A DNA stretch of 64,000 nt. Origin: Chloroflexaceae bacterium (lineage in GTDB: Bacteria; Chloroflexota; Chloroflexia; Chloroflexales; Chloroflexaceae). Shown in pieces: positions 1-8,310 of the stretch. The notes beneath the pieces were generated by a model. That model was not told the DNA's origin. It saw nothing but the letters and a program-made list of their open reading frames with translations, and ran no database searches. Position numbers and translations under genes: made by a program. The stretch covers positions 1 through 64,000 of the forward strand of contig JANWYD010000001.1 of assembly GCA_025057155.1 (NCBI GenBank), given 5' to 3'. The number at the start of each line of letters is the position of its first letter. Position 1 is the first letter of the stretch.

Positions 1-81
1 GCAAGCGCCCTGCGTTCGACTTGCATGCATTAGGCACGCCGCCAGCGTTCGTCCTGAGCCAGGATCAAACTCTGCGTTGAA
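1..81 (-). rRNA. rrs: 16S rRNA, 5' end (partial)
   Basis: The minus strand reads through the universal 5' 16S motif AGAGTTTGATCCTGGCTCAG (complement ends at position 73) followed by GACGAACGCTGGCGGCGTGC and the AAGTCGAACG block, so this is the beginning of a small-subunit rRNA gene transcribed leftward out of the window. The mature 5' end is set by analogy about 8 nt upstream of AGAGTTTGATC and is approximate. The rest of the gene lies left of the window. Confidence 0.97.
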
Positions 82-181
82 ATGATGGTTACACCCGCGC
101 CCGCATCTGCGGACGTCGGGCGCACGGGCACGCACGCGACCACACTCGTCTGGTAAGGTGCACGGGATGCGTGCAGCGAAC

Positions 182-213
182 AAAAAACTAGTGTCACCAT
201 CGGTGACCCTAGT
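182..213 (-). terminator. terminator-like hairpin inside the rrn leader
   Basis: Minus strand: ACTAG-GG-TCACC, loop GAT, GGTGA-CA-CTAGT, then a run of T (A182-A187 on the plus strand). The shape is that of an intrinsic terminator, yet it lies between the rrn promoter and the 16S gene, so it is either an attenuation/antitermination target or part of the RNase III processing stem. Confidence 0.6.
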
Positions 214-305
214 CGGGAGGACGACCACATTGTCCGACCCGAATGTTTCTGCTGCCTGGTCTACTTCCTTGCTGGAGTAAGACCGGGATCCACATCCCGC
301 CTAAT

Positions 306-334
306 AGTATATTCCAGGCCACGGCTTGTGTCAA
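306..334 (-). promoter_or_regulatory. rrn promoter, consensus sigma-70 type
   Basis: On the minus strand TTGACA (329-334) is followed after exactly 17 bp by TATACT (306-311), a near-perfect housekeeping promoter facing the 16S gene. It predicts a start near 299 and a leader of about 220 nt. Confidence 0.85.
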
Positions 335-396
335 GGTGTGCTATTATGATGCAACCTGGAAGGGTTGTACACCGCCGTGCTGTTCCCCGCTGTGAT

Positions 397-414
397 GGGA
401 CAACCGGTTTCCCC
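397..414. repeat. dispersed palindrome, family A copy
   Basis: GGGACAACCGGTTTCCCC, an imperfect palindrome immediately upstream of ctaA. It belongs to a family of GGGAAACC-GGTTTCCC elements found at more than ten intergenic sites in the window. Confidence 0.6.
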
Positions 415-437
415 ATAGCATGTCAGAAGAGGTCGCT

Positions 438-1403
438 ATGCTCCGCTTGCGCTTCGCTGCGTTCGCCTGGGCCAATGTCGCCTACAATCTGCTGGTTATT
501 CTCTGGGGCGCATTCGTGCGTGCCACTGGCTCCGGGGCGGGCTGCGGCAATCACTGGCCCCTGTGCGACGGTCAGGTCATTCCGCGCGCGCCAGGCGCCG
601 AGATGCTCATTGAATTCACCCACCGGCTGACCAGCGGCGTGGCCCTGCTGGGCGCGATAGCGCTCCTGGTGTGGGCCTTCCGCGCCTACGAGCGCGGGCA
701 TCGCGTCCGACGCGGGGCGCTGGGGGTGATGGTCTTTATGCTGCTCGAGGCTCTCCTTGGAGCCGGTCTGGTGCTGTTTGAACTGGTCGCCCATAACGCC
801 TCTGCCAGCCGCGCCCTGGCGATGGCCCTGCACCTCGTCAATACGTTCTTGCTTCTGGGAGCGCTGACCCTCACGGCCTGGTGGGCCTCAGGGGGCGCGC
901 CGCTCAGTCTGCGGGGGCATGGCCGATTGCCCTGGTTGCTGGGGTTAGGCCTGGTAGGCACGGCGCTGGTTGGCTCCAGCGGAGCAGTGACGGCTCTCGG
1001 CGATACGCTGCTGCAGCATGGCGTGTTGCCTGGAGGCCTGAACCAGCCGCTCGGCGCCGCGAGCCATCCGCTGGTGCAGATGCGCGTCATTCACCCTGTT
1101 ATTGGCACGCTGGTCGGCATCTACACGCTCTTCCTGGCCCAGGCCGTTACTGCGCGTCGCCCGGAGCCTCTGGCCCGCGGCTTTGCCTGGAGCCTGGTGG
1201 GGCTGTTTCTTCTGCAGATCCTCATTGGCGGCCTTAATGTCACGCTTAAGGCTCCCGTCTGGATGCAACTGGTGCACCTGTTGATGGCCGATGCCACCTG
1301 GATCTGCCTGGTGCTGCTCAGCGCCGTCGCCCTCGCTGCGCCGGAAGAAAGCTCCGCGCCCGCTCCATTCCCCCGGACTGGCCCTGCCACTGCCCGCCTG
1401 TAG
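438..1403 (+). CDS. ctaA: heme A synthase (CtaA/COX15 family)
   Basis: An integral membrane protein of 321 residues that would oxidise the heme O methyl group to the heme A formyl group for cytochrome oxidase. It has about eight hydrophobic segments in two similar halves. Family residues visible are the extracytoplasmic cysteine pair C36/C43 (GCGNHWPLCDG), E59 and H62 in EFTHR, and later histidines in HLVNTFLLLG, HPVIGTL and HLLMADATW, matching the four heme-ligand histidines of CtaA. The ATG at 438 is preferred over the in-frame ATG at 420 because GAGG lies at the right distance upstream. No oxidase subunit gene is next to it. An 8-bp hairpin follows the stop codon. Confidence 0.9.
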   Translation: MLRLRFAAFAWANVAYNLLVILWGAFVRATGSGAGCGNHWPLCDGQVIPRAPGAEMLIEFTHRLTSGVALLGAIALLVWAFRAYERGHRVRRGALGVMVFMLLEALLGAGLVLFELVAHNASASRALAMALHLVNTFLLLGALTLTAWWASGGAPLSLRGHGRLPWLLGLGLVGTALVGSSGAVTALGDTLLQHGVLPGGLNQPLGAASHPLVQMRVIHPVIGTLVGIYTLFLAQAVTARRPEPLARGFAWSLVGLFLLQILIGGLNVTLKAPVWMQLVHLLMADATWICLVLLSAVALAAPEESSAPAPFPRTGPATARL

Positions 1404-1410
1404 CGCCTAT

Positions 1411-1431
1411 CCGAAGAAGCGGGTTCTTCGG
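1411..1431 (+). terminator. hairpin after ctaA
   Basis: CCGAAGAA / TTCTTCGG with a 5-nt loop begins 8 nt after the ctaA stop. The stem is perfect but there is no T-run, so termination strength is uncertain. Confidence 0.45.
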
Positions 1432-1560
1432 TTGCGGGAGCGCTTTGCCTCCCCGGATTATGTGCGCAACTCTCAGGGTTGCGCTATGTCTGTCTCCAGC
1501 AGGGTTGTGAGCGCCTCGATCCGGACCCTGCGCGCGGCGAAGCTACACGAAAACCTGCGG

Positions 1561-1566
1561 TATAAT
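1561..1566 (+). promoter_or_regulatory. -10 element upstream of the CBS-domain gene
   Basis: A perfect TATAAT lies 51 nt before the CBS gene ATG. No convincing -35 is visible at 16-18 bp, so this is a -10-only assignment. Confidence 0.45.
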
Positions 1567-1617
1567 GAATATTGTGGCGATTGTCACATATTATGCTGCG
1601 CCGGGGAGAGGTTTGCA

Positions 1618-2067
1618 ATGAACACTGCGCGGAGGCTGGTGGAGAAGAAGACCAAAGGCGTATGGAGCATTGCGCCGGATCGCTCCGTCGAAGAGGCGGT
1701 TCGCCTGATGGCCGAGCACGATGTCGGCGCGCTGCTGGTGGTGCTGCAAGAGCGTCTAGTGGGCATCGTGACCGAGCGTGACGTGGTGCGCAAGGCGGTG
1801 CTCCAGCGCCGAGACCCGGCCACGACCCCTGTCGCTGAGATTATGACCGAACGGGTGCTGTATGTGCGTCCTGAACAGACCGTCGAAGAGTGCATGGCGC
1901 TGATGACCGACAAGCACCTGCGGCATCTGCCCGTGCTCGATGACGGCCGCATTCTCGGCATCGTCTCCATTCGTGACGTGGTGGCCGATCTGATTGCCGA
2001 AAAGAGTTTTATCATCGAGCAACTCGAGAACTACATCTACGATATCCCCCCTTACAGCCGCGTCTGA
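1618..2067 (+). CDS. CBS-domain pair protein
   Basis: A 149-residue soluble protein that is almost only a tandem pair of CBS motifs (Bateman module): about residues 10-65 (VWSIAPDRSVEEAVRLMAEH ... GIVTERDVVRK) and 75-130 (MTERVLYVRPEQTVEECMAL ... GIVSIRDVV). Such modules bind adenosyl nucleotides and regulate partner proteins; no enzymatic domain is attached, so the partner cannot be named. The ATG at 1618 is chosen because the N-terminal extension of the longer frame is out of character, GGGGAGAGG precedes it, and a TATAAT box lies 51 nt upstream. Confidence 0.88.
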   Translation: MNTARRLVEKKTKGVWSIAPDRSVEEAVRLMAEHDVGALLVVLQERLVGIVTERDVVRKAVLQRRDPATTPVAEIMTERVLYVRPEQTVEECMALMTDKHLRHLPVLDDGRILGIVSIRDVVADLIAEKSFIIEQLENYIYDIPPYSRV

Positions 2068-2482
2068 GACGCGCCCCGCGCCGGCCTCGACGCTGTGGCG
2101 AAGATAAGAACCCTTCATTCCTTGACGATGAACAAATTGTTATCATCCAGCAGGCGATCCCCTGTACACGCCGCTCCGCCCTGTTGTACCATGGTCCTGT
2201 CCTGGCAGTATAGCTACGGAATCGCAGTGACGGCGAATAGCGCCGTCGGAAGCGTCCAGTGGCGTGAGCATCTGGTCGTCGGCGCGCGCTGGCGTCAGGC
2301 CAGACGGGTTTAGACCAGCCTTCGCAACACGTTGCCGTCTCAGCCCGGAACCTGGCCAGGTGAACCATAAAATCAGAGTACCCGCGTCATGTTGCGCCGG
2401 AACGTTGATGGATGCTAGGATCAGAGCTGCCTGCCTGGGTCGTTCTGTTCTGCATTGCACCATCATCGCCAGGGAGCGTATC
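2068..2482. other. intergenic, no gene seen
   Basis: About 415 bp between the CBS and DUF4388 genes. An open frame at 2095-2313 has no family resemblance or good ribosome binding site and is not annotated. No terminator or repeat stands out. Confidence 0.4.
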
Positions 2483-3199
2483 GTGAAGCTGGAAGGTTCG
2501 CTTGCCACATTCCCGCTGCGGGAACTGATAGACATGGTAACGTTTAGCTCGGTCACCGGGGTGCTGAATATCTACGGATCGGGGAAGGCCGGGCGTCTTT
2601 TCTTCCGCGATGGGGCCCTGTATCACGCCGAGCGGGGAGCGGCGCGTGGAATTGACGCTCTGGCTGAGTTGCTGGCCATTGATGAGGCCTTCTTCAGCTT
2701 CGTCAGCGACATCGTAGCTGAAGACGAGTCCCTGTGGGGAGCGCCGCACTACTTTCTCCAGAGCGCCGAACGCGCCGCGACTCGCTGGCGCCAGATACGC
2801 CCCTATGTGCCCGATCTCGAGCGCATCCCGCGCCTGCTGGTCGCGCCGGAGTGGATCGAGCGTCACGTCAATCCGGCGCACCATCCGTTGCTTGCACTGG
2901 TTGATGGGCGTCTCACCCTTCGCGATATCGCCGCTCGCCTGTCGTGGGCCGCGATTGATGTGGCCGAGATTGCCGCCCAGTTGAGCCTCGACGGCGTGAT
3001 CGAACTGACGACTTCCCCCTCTGAACCGCCAGATCCCGCACCACCGGCTCGCGGAAGCGGGCTGTTTGATCGACTTCTCGCCTCCGGTTCCGCCACACCG
3101 GCATCGCCGCCTGCGGCGCCTCCGCCTGCCGACCCCCAGCCACGGCCGTACCAGTCCGTCGAAGATCCGATCCTGCGTCTCCTCCGCGGGTCCGGTTAG
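2483..3199 (+). CDS. DUF4388 (PatA-N-like) domain protein
   Basis: The 238-residue product begins VKLEGSLATFPLRELIDMVT, the characteristic opening of DUF4388/PatA N-terminal domains, with the FSSVTGVLNI and GRLFFRDGALYHA blocks by residue 55. These domains occur in gliding-motility and GTPase-signalling systems of Chloroflexi, myxobacteria and cyanobacteria. A middle alpha-helical segment resembles a degenerate winged helix (LTLRDIAARLSWAAIDVAEI) and the tail is Pro-rich and probably disordered. The GTG at 2483 is preferred over an in-frame start at 2264 because it sits just before the domain and has AGGGAG 6 nt upstream. The molecular role is unknown. Confidence 0.75.
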   Translation: MKLEGSLATFPLRELIDMVTFSSVTGVLNIYGSGKAGRLFFRDGALYHAERGAARGIDALAELLAIDEAFFSFVSDIVAEDESLWGAPHYFLQSAERAATRWRQIRPYVPDLERIPRLLVAPEWIERHVNPAHHPLLALVDGRLTLRDIAARLSWAAIDVAEIAAQLSLDGVIELTTSPSEPPDPAPPARGSGLFDRLLASGSATPASPPAAPPPADPQPRPYQSVEDPILRLLRGSG

Positions 3200-3404
3200 G
3201 CGTTTGTAGAGCCAGAGCCTGCGCAGAGCCGCTGAGGCTCCAATCCCGGTGCTGGCGGTGGTTAGGGCCGCTGCGCCGCGGAAACTACCGCCACCACAAC
3301 CCTTGTGGCGGCGTAGCCGCCTCCCATTCCGTCCTGAGCCGATTTCTCACCAGCCCGAGACGGATCTCGCGGAGTTGAGGTCCGGGAGCAAAAAACCGTC
3401 GGTC

Positions 3405-3434
3405 TTGCCGTTGGGCCGCCGGGCGTGCTACTAT
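3405..3434 (+). promoter_or_regulatory. promoter for the PH-domain/ABC operon
   Basis: TTGCCG (3405-3410), an 18-bp spacer and TACTAT (3429-3434) lie about 90 nt before the ATG at 3525, inside an otherwise featureless 325-bp spacer. Each element matches the consensus at four of six positions. Confidence 0.45.
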
Positions 3435-3524
3435 AGAGCCGGGTGCGCCAGCGCGCGCTGGCGGCGCGTGCGCTGGCGTGACAGGAGCCAGCGTACCGTC
3501 ATAACAGCAGAGACGGCCCTGCGT

Positions 3525-5018
3525 ATGTTCGACTGGCTGCGCAAAATGCTGGAACTCGATGCCGAGGCCGCGATTGACCTCGGCCCCGAGGAGAAGATCC
3601 TCTTCGTCATCGGTCGCCACTGGATCGTCCTGCTTACCCGGATGATCCTGCCCCTGCTGGCACTGATCCTTTTTGGCGGCCTGGCGATGTATCGCGCCGC
3701 CGGGGGCACGTTCCTGGTGCGTGAGACCGGAGCGCCAATTGGTCTGGATGCGTTAAACTGGCTGCTGGCCTTCATCGCTGGCGGCCTGTTGCTTGTCTGG
3801 CTGGTCCTGTACGTGCGCGGCCCCAGGACGCGTGGGCCGCGCCGGGTGTTGTTACTGGCCGCCGGCGCCGTGCTTCTGCTTCTCTACTATCGCTTTACTG
3901 GCGGGCGCGTCTTCGCCATCGAGCCGGAGCTCTCACTGGCTCAGCGCGCTGATGCCTGGAACATCGTGCTGATCATTCTGGCGTTTGTCAGCGTCTTCAT
4001 GCTGCTCTTTACATTTTATGACTGGCTGAACGACGAATTGATCCTCACCAACCAGCGGGTCGTCTTCGACAACGACCAGGTGTTTATTCCACGCCTGATT
4101 GAACAGCGCGTCCAGCAGCAGATCTTTCTCGAAGATGTGCAGGATGTGAATGCGAAAACCAGCACCTATCCTCAACATATCCTGAAGTATGGCACTATTG
4201 TTGTGAAGTCGGCGCGCTTTGGCGGGAACATCGTCTTTGAGTCGGCCAGCCAGCCGATGGAGATGCAACGGCAGATTATGGACCAGGTGCGCGCCCTGCG
4301 GAGGCGCATGACCGCGGCCGATTACCAGCGCATGATTGATGAGCGCATCTACGGCAAAAAAACCTCGCCTGGCAAGACAACCACCATAATCAGGCAAACG
4401 CGTCCAGCACGCTGGCTCAGCGCCATCTTTCCTGAGAATCCCGAGGTTGATGAGAAGACGTCAACGATTACCTGGCGCCCCCACTGGCTGTTTATGCTGC
4501 GCGCCCAGATTGGCCCGACGTTGCTGCTGGCGCTGGGCCTGTTTGCCGTTGCCCTGGCCAATAGTTACCTGGAACTGGAGGCGGGCTGGATCCTCCTGGC
4601 AATCTTCCTGGTTGTGGTCGCCTACGTGCTCTGGGCGGCGTGGGAGTTCGAGGATTATCGGAACGATAAGTACATTCTTGCTCCTACCAATGTGGTAGAT
4701 ATCGAGAAGAAGCCCTTCGGCCCCGAGGATCGGCGACAGGCCAGCCTGGGGGCGATCACCAATGTCAGCTTTGAGACGACCTTCATTAGTAACTTGCTTG
4801 GCTACGGCGATGTGGTGCTGGAGACAGCGGGCGCGGGCGGCAAGTTTACGTTTTTGCGCGTGCCGCGTCCAAATCAGGTAGTTAATACGATTAACGAATA
4901 TATTGTCAATTTCAAGCGCGGCGAGCGTGAGAAAAACCTTAACGACACCCTTGACCTGCTCGCCCAGTACCATGAGGCGCAGAAGCGCTACAACGAGATT
5001 AACCCCGGCTCGGCGTGA
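3525..5018 (+). CDS. membrane protein with two bacterial PH-like (bPH) regions
   Basis: A 497-residue integral membrane protein of unknown function. After a short cytoplasmic N-terminus come four or five hydrophobic helices (about residues 35-170), then a soluble bPH-type region with the hallmark ELILTNQRVVF and ILKYGTIVVKSARF (about 180-270). Two more helices (LLLALGLFAVALA, WILLAIFLVVVAYVLWAAW) are followed by a second bPH-type region (DKYILAPTNVVDIEKK ... LLGYGDVVLET, about 380-470) and a charged helical tail. The ATG at 3525 (MFDWLRKMLELDAEA) is taken because the upstream extension is low-complexity Arg-rich sequence. It is 16 nt from the next gene in a three-gene operon with an ABC ATPase, which suggests a membrane-complex role. 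Confidence 0.8.
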   Translation: MFDWLRKMLELDAEAAIDLGPEEKILFVIGRHWIVLLTRMILPLLALILFGGLAMYRAAGGTFLVRETGAPIGLDALNWLLAFIAGGLLLVWLVLYVRGPRTRGPRRVLLLAAGAVLLLLYYRFTGGRVFAIEPELSLAQRADAWNIVLIILAFVSVFMLLFTFYDWLNDELILTNQRVVFDNDQVFIPRLIEQRVQQQIFLEDVQDVNAKTSTYPQHILKYGTIVVKSARFGGNIVFESASQPMEMQRQIMDQVRALRRRMTAADYQRMIDERIYGKKTSPGKTTTIIRQTRPARWLSAIFPENPEVDEKTSTITWRPHWLFMLRAQIGPTLLLALGLFAVALANSYLELEAGWILLAIFLVVVAYVLWAAWEFEDYRNDKYILAPTNVVDIEKKPFGPEDRRQASLGAITNVSFETTFISNLLGYGDVVLETAGAGGKFTFLRVPRPNQVVNTINEYIVNFKRGEREKNLNDTLDLLAQYHEAQKRYNEINPGSA

Positions 5019-5034
5019 GGCCGACCGCTTTTGC

Positions 5035-6972
5035 ATGGAGCTGGCATTGACGTTCCGGCGCTCTCTCCTCTGGCTTCTCATCATCGGCCTGTTCGTTGCC
5101 GGAACGCCCGCGCAGGCTCAGGTCCCGCCCGCTATCACCCTTGAGGCGCAGGTCGGCTATGATGGATCCGGGACGTACCGCGACCATTTCTGGTACCCCG
5201 TTGCGATCACGGTTGCCAACGCCAGTGGCGATAGCGTCGGAGTACTCACATGGACCGTGCCCGGCGATGCGGCCAGTACGTTCGAGTATGTCCTCGATCT
5301 GCCCCGGGGCGCCCGCAAGCGGGTGGTGCTGCCGGTGGTGAATACCAGTTTCAATACCCGCGGACGGTTAACGCTGCACATTGATGGCCAGCGGGTGGCG
5401 CAGGAGACGATCCCGCTGAACCGGATTGGCCTTGAGCAGCCGACCGTGGCGGTGATTAGTTCTGATGCGACGGCGCTCGCCAGTTTGCAGACGGCCCGTT
5501 TTTTCCCCGATGCCAACACGGCGCTGGTGCGTCTGGACCCGGATATGCTCCCCGACGACGCCGCCTTGCTGGCCGGACTGGACGCGATCTTCATTCACGA
5601 TCTGGCCACCGACGGACTGAGCGCGGCCCAGCGTGGGGCGTTGCTGCTCTGGACGCGCCTGGGGGGCCAGCTAATCATTGGTGGCGGGTTGCATGCCGAC
5701 CGCACGCTGGCTGGCCTCGCCGAGGCGTCGCCTGTTGACGTGGGCCCGTTGCGGGCCAGCGCGCCGGCTGATGCGCTGGCCGCCTTCGCCGGGCGCCCCG
5801 AACTGGCCGCCGGTGTGCCCCCGCTGACGGTGAACGAGGTGCGACCCCGCGAGGGCGCGATCGCTCTCGATGGCGCCGGTTTGCTCACGGCCCGTCCGGA
5901 AGGGGCTGGCCAGGTGCTTTTTGCGGCTTTCGACCTGGCGGCTCTGCGCGTCTGGTCCGGCGAAGCGGCGCTCTGGGAACAGGCGCTGCAAATAGCGCCG
6001 CGGACGCACATCGGCCCTTCCTTCCGCTGGCGGGGGGATAATCTGCTGCAGGATGCCCTGCAAGGCGGACTTGTCTGGCTGCCCTCGCCCTGGGCGGTGC
6101 TGGCGCTGATGGCAGCCTACATCGTGGTGATCGGTCCGCTGAACTTTTTGCTGTTGCGCCGGCTCCGGCGCATTGAACTGGCCTGGCTCACCACGCCGCT
6201 GATCGCGGTTGCCGCGCTGGGGCTGACCTATGGCGGCAGTCTGGCCCTGCGCGGCCCGGAAGCGCGGGTAGTGCAGGTGGCAATCGTGCAGGGCTTCGAG
6301 GGCGCATCCACGGGCCAGGCAACCGCGTTCTTCGGCATCTTTTCGCCCGGACGCCAGAACTACCGCCTCGATTTCGCTCCTGCGAGCCTGATTACGCCCT
6401 CCAGTCTGGGCAGCTTTGAAGCCGATCCGCTGACAGTGCGCCGCGAGGCAACAAGCAGCAGCGTCCCTGAGTTATTAATTGATGTCGGTTCATTCCGCAC
6501 CGTGATGGTTGAACAGACGGTTGGCGAAGTGCCGCAGGTGCAGAGCGAGTTGCAGCACGAAGGCCGGCATCTGCGCGGACAGGTGCGCCTGGTTGGCGGC
6601 GCCGGGCCGCTGCGTAACGCGCAGATCGTCTCCGGCGCGGCGTCGAGTTCGATTGGCGATCTGCGGCCGGGAACGGAGGCGACGGTTGATCTGGATCTCG
6701 ACCAGGAGAGTTTTCCCTATCAGTTGCAGCCAGACGGCTCAAGCCTGATCTATCGCAACCAGGTCCTGAACTCACTGTTTGGCTTTGACCGCTTTAGTCT
6801 GGGCAATCCGTCGTTGCCGAGCCAGCACGGCCATCCCGATGCGCAGGGCGTCTACCTGCTCGGCTGGATCGAGCGCCCGACGCTGGCTATCAGCGTCAAT
6901 GGGGATGCCGTCGGCCAGCAGGGCGAAACGCTGGTGATCATCAGGCTGAACGACAACGGAGCGCAACCGTGA
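5035..6972 (+). CDS. secreted, membrane-anchored protein of an ABC-type operon
   Basis: The 645-residue product starts with a clear Sec signal peptide (LLWLLIIGLFVAGTPAQAQ). Beta-rich extracytoplasmic sequence follows, then an alpha/beta segment (about residues 140-220, ending GGQLIIGGGL) that looks like the non-catalytic GATase1-like fold often seen in such operons. Two transmembrane helices near 360-420 (WAVLALMAAYIVVIGPLNFLLLRR and the next) precede a second beta-rich domain. The downstream ABC ATPase start overlaps its stop (GTGA at 6969-6972), so the two are translationally coupled. The whole protein is not a named family to me; by context it is an accessory subunit of the transporter. 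Confidence 0.7.
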   Translation: MELALTFRRSLLWLLIIGLFVAGTPAQAQVPPAITLEAQVGYDGSGTYRDHFWYPVAITVANASGDSVGVLTWTVPGDAASTFEYVLDLPRGARKRVVLPVVNTSFNTRGRLTLHIDGQRVAQETIPLNRIGLEQPTVAVISSDATALASLQTARFFPDANTALVRLDPDMLPDDAALLAGLDAIFIHDLATDGLSAAQRGALLLWTRLGGQLIIGGGLHADRTLAGLAEASPVDVGPLRASAPADALAAFAGRPELAAGVPPLTVNEVRPREGAIALDGAGLLTARPEGAGQVLFAAFDLAALRVWSGEAALWEQALQIAPRTHIGPSFRWRGDNLLQDALQGGLVWLPSPWAVLALMAAYIVVIGPLNFLLLRRLRRIELAWLTTPLIAVAALGLTYGGSLALRGPEARVVQVAIVQGFEGASTGQATAFFGIFSPGRQNYRLDFAPASLITPSSLGSFEADPLTVRREATSSSVPELLIDVGSFRTVMVEQTVGEVPQVQSELQHEGRHLRGQVRLVGGAGPLRNAQIVSGAASSSIGDLRPGTEATVDLDLDQESFPYQLQPDGSSLIYRNQVLNSLFGFDRFSLGNPSLPSQHGHPDAQGVYLLGWIERPTLAISVNGDAVGQQGETLVIIRLNDNGAQP

Positions 6973-7952
6973 CGCCAATCGTAGAGACCCGCGATCTGAC
7001 CCGGCGCTACGGCCAGACCCTGGCGCTCAATCATCTGAACCTGACCATTCCGCAGGGGGCGATCTACGGCTTCATCGGGCCGAACGGGGCCGGTAAAACC
7101 ACCACCATGCGCATACTGACCACCCTGCTGGCGCCCAGCGACGGCGAGGCGCGGGTGGCGGGCTACTCGGTGCAGCGCGATCCAGTGGCCGTGCGGCGCG
7201 CTGTGGGCTTCATGCCCGATTTCTTCGGCGTCTACGACCAGATGACCGCGCAGGAGTACCTGGAGTTCTTCGCCGCGGCCTACGACGTGCCGGTGGAGCG
7301 GCGCGCCCGCCTGATCGGCGACCTGCTGGCCCTGGTTGAACTGAGCCACAAGCGCGATGCCAACGTGATGGGCCTCTCGCGCGGTATGAAGCAGCGCCTC
7401 AGTCTGGCGCGCACGATGCTCCACGATCCGGCGCTGCTCATCCTCGACGAACCGGCGAGCGGTCTTGATCCACGGGCGCGGGTAGAGTTGCGCGAGTTGC
7501 TCAAAGAACTGCGGGTGATGGGCAAGACGATCATGATCAGTTCGCACATTCTCACCGAACTGGCCGAGATGTGCACCCATATCGGGATTATCGAACGGGG
7601 CAATCTGCTGGCCTCGGGCGATGTGGCCACAATTATGCGCGAAATGCAGCCGCATCGCGTGTTCGAGGTGCGGCTGCTGGCCGCGTCGGAAGCCAGTCTG
7701 GCCGAAACCCTGGCGGCAGCCGCGGCCCTGGTGCGCGACGATCCCCACGTGATTGATGCGCGGCCCCTGCCCGAAGATGATCCGCCGCATCTGCAGATTG
7801 ATTTCGATGGCGACGACCGGGCTGTAAGCGCGTTGCTGGCTCGCTTGCTCGCTGGCGGGATGCAGGTGATCCACTTCGCCGGTCAGGCGAGCAATCTCGA
7901 AGAGATCTTTCTGCGAGTCACCGGCGACTCAGCCTACGGCGGCACAAGTTGA
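6969..7952 (+). CDS. ABC transporter ATP-binding protein (ABC-2 type)
   Basis: A 327-residue nucleotide-binding subunit with Walker A GPNGAGKTTT near residue 38, signature LSRGMKQRL near 136, Walker B ALLILDEPASGLD near 158 and the switch His in ISSHIL, all intact. The sequence is most like multidrug/ABC-2 exporters. A C-terminal extension of about 100 residues (ACT-like regulatory tail) is usual for this group. The GTG start overlaps the upstream stop codon. An ABC-2 permease gene would be expected next, but the ATPase is followed directly by a hairpin and then an unrelated AP2-domain gene, so the membrane partner is either one of the two upstream proteins or encoded elsewhere. Confidence 0.92.
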   Translation: MTPIVETRDLTRRYGQTLALNHLNLTIPQGAIYGFIGPNGAGKTTTMRILTTLLAPSDGEARVAGYSVQRDPVAVRRAVGFMPDFFGVYDQMTAQEYLEFFAAAYDVPVERRARLIGDLLALVELSHKRDANVMGLSRGMKQRLSLARTMLHDPALLILDEPASGLDPRARVELRELLKELRVMGKTIMISSHILTELAEMCTHIGIIERGNLLASGDVATIMREMQPHRVFEVRLLAASEASLAETLAAAAALVRDDPHVIDARPLPEDDPPHLQIDFDGDDRAVSALLARLLAGGMQVIHFAGQASNLEEIFLRVTGDSAYGGTS

Positions 7953-7968
7953 CATTCTGTGGTTTGCG

Positions 7969-7993
7969 GGGGGCAACCTTCCGGGTTGCCCCC
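7969..7993 (+). terminator. hairpin terminator, family B palindrome
   Basis: GGGGGCAACC and GGTTGCCCCC form a perfect 10-bp stem around TTCCG, 16 nt after the ABC ATPase stop, followed by TACTTTGTTT. The same core recurs at other gene ends in the window (35507, 43435, 58447). Confidence 0.75.
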
Positions 7994-8075
7994 TACTTTG
8001 TTTGCCTGTGGCAAGCAGGACTCAGAGGGGAACCGGAGTTGCCCGTCTCCGCAGCTCTCCCGGCAGGCAGGGATC

Positions 8076-8096
8076 CGGGGCAACCCGGTTTCCGCC
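8076..8096. repeat. dispersed palindrome, family A copy
   Basis: CGGGGCAACCCGGTTTCCG lies between the ABC operon and the AP2 gene and is a variant of the GGGAAACC-GGTTTCCC element. The surrounding 7994-8310 spacer shows no gene. Confidence 0.5.
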
Positions 8097-8310
8097 CCCT
8101 CCTCCAGGCGGTGATGGTTGCGCAGGATGGTCCTGGAAGAACAGTCCCTTTCAGAACCCATTGCCGGGCCGGGGGGCGGTGGGAAAAAATACTTGAGATC
8201 TGAAGAATTTCTCCTCATATGCGCCTCCATGGTAACAAATTTCTGGTATGCTATATGCAGAGTATGTGCAACAACTCGACGAATGTAGTGCAATGAGGAG
8301 TCAGACGCCG

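Noticed and set aside
2095-2313. 72-codon frame upstream of the DUF4388 gene.
   Set aside because: No ribosome binding site and no recognisable sequence.
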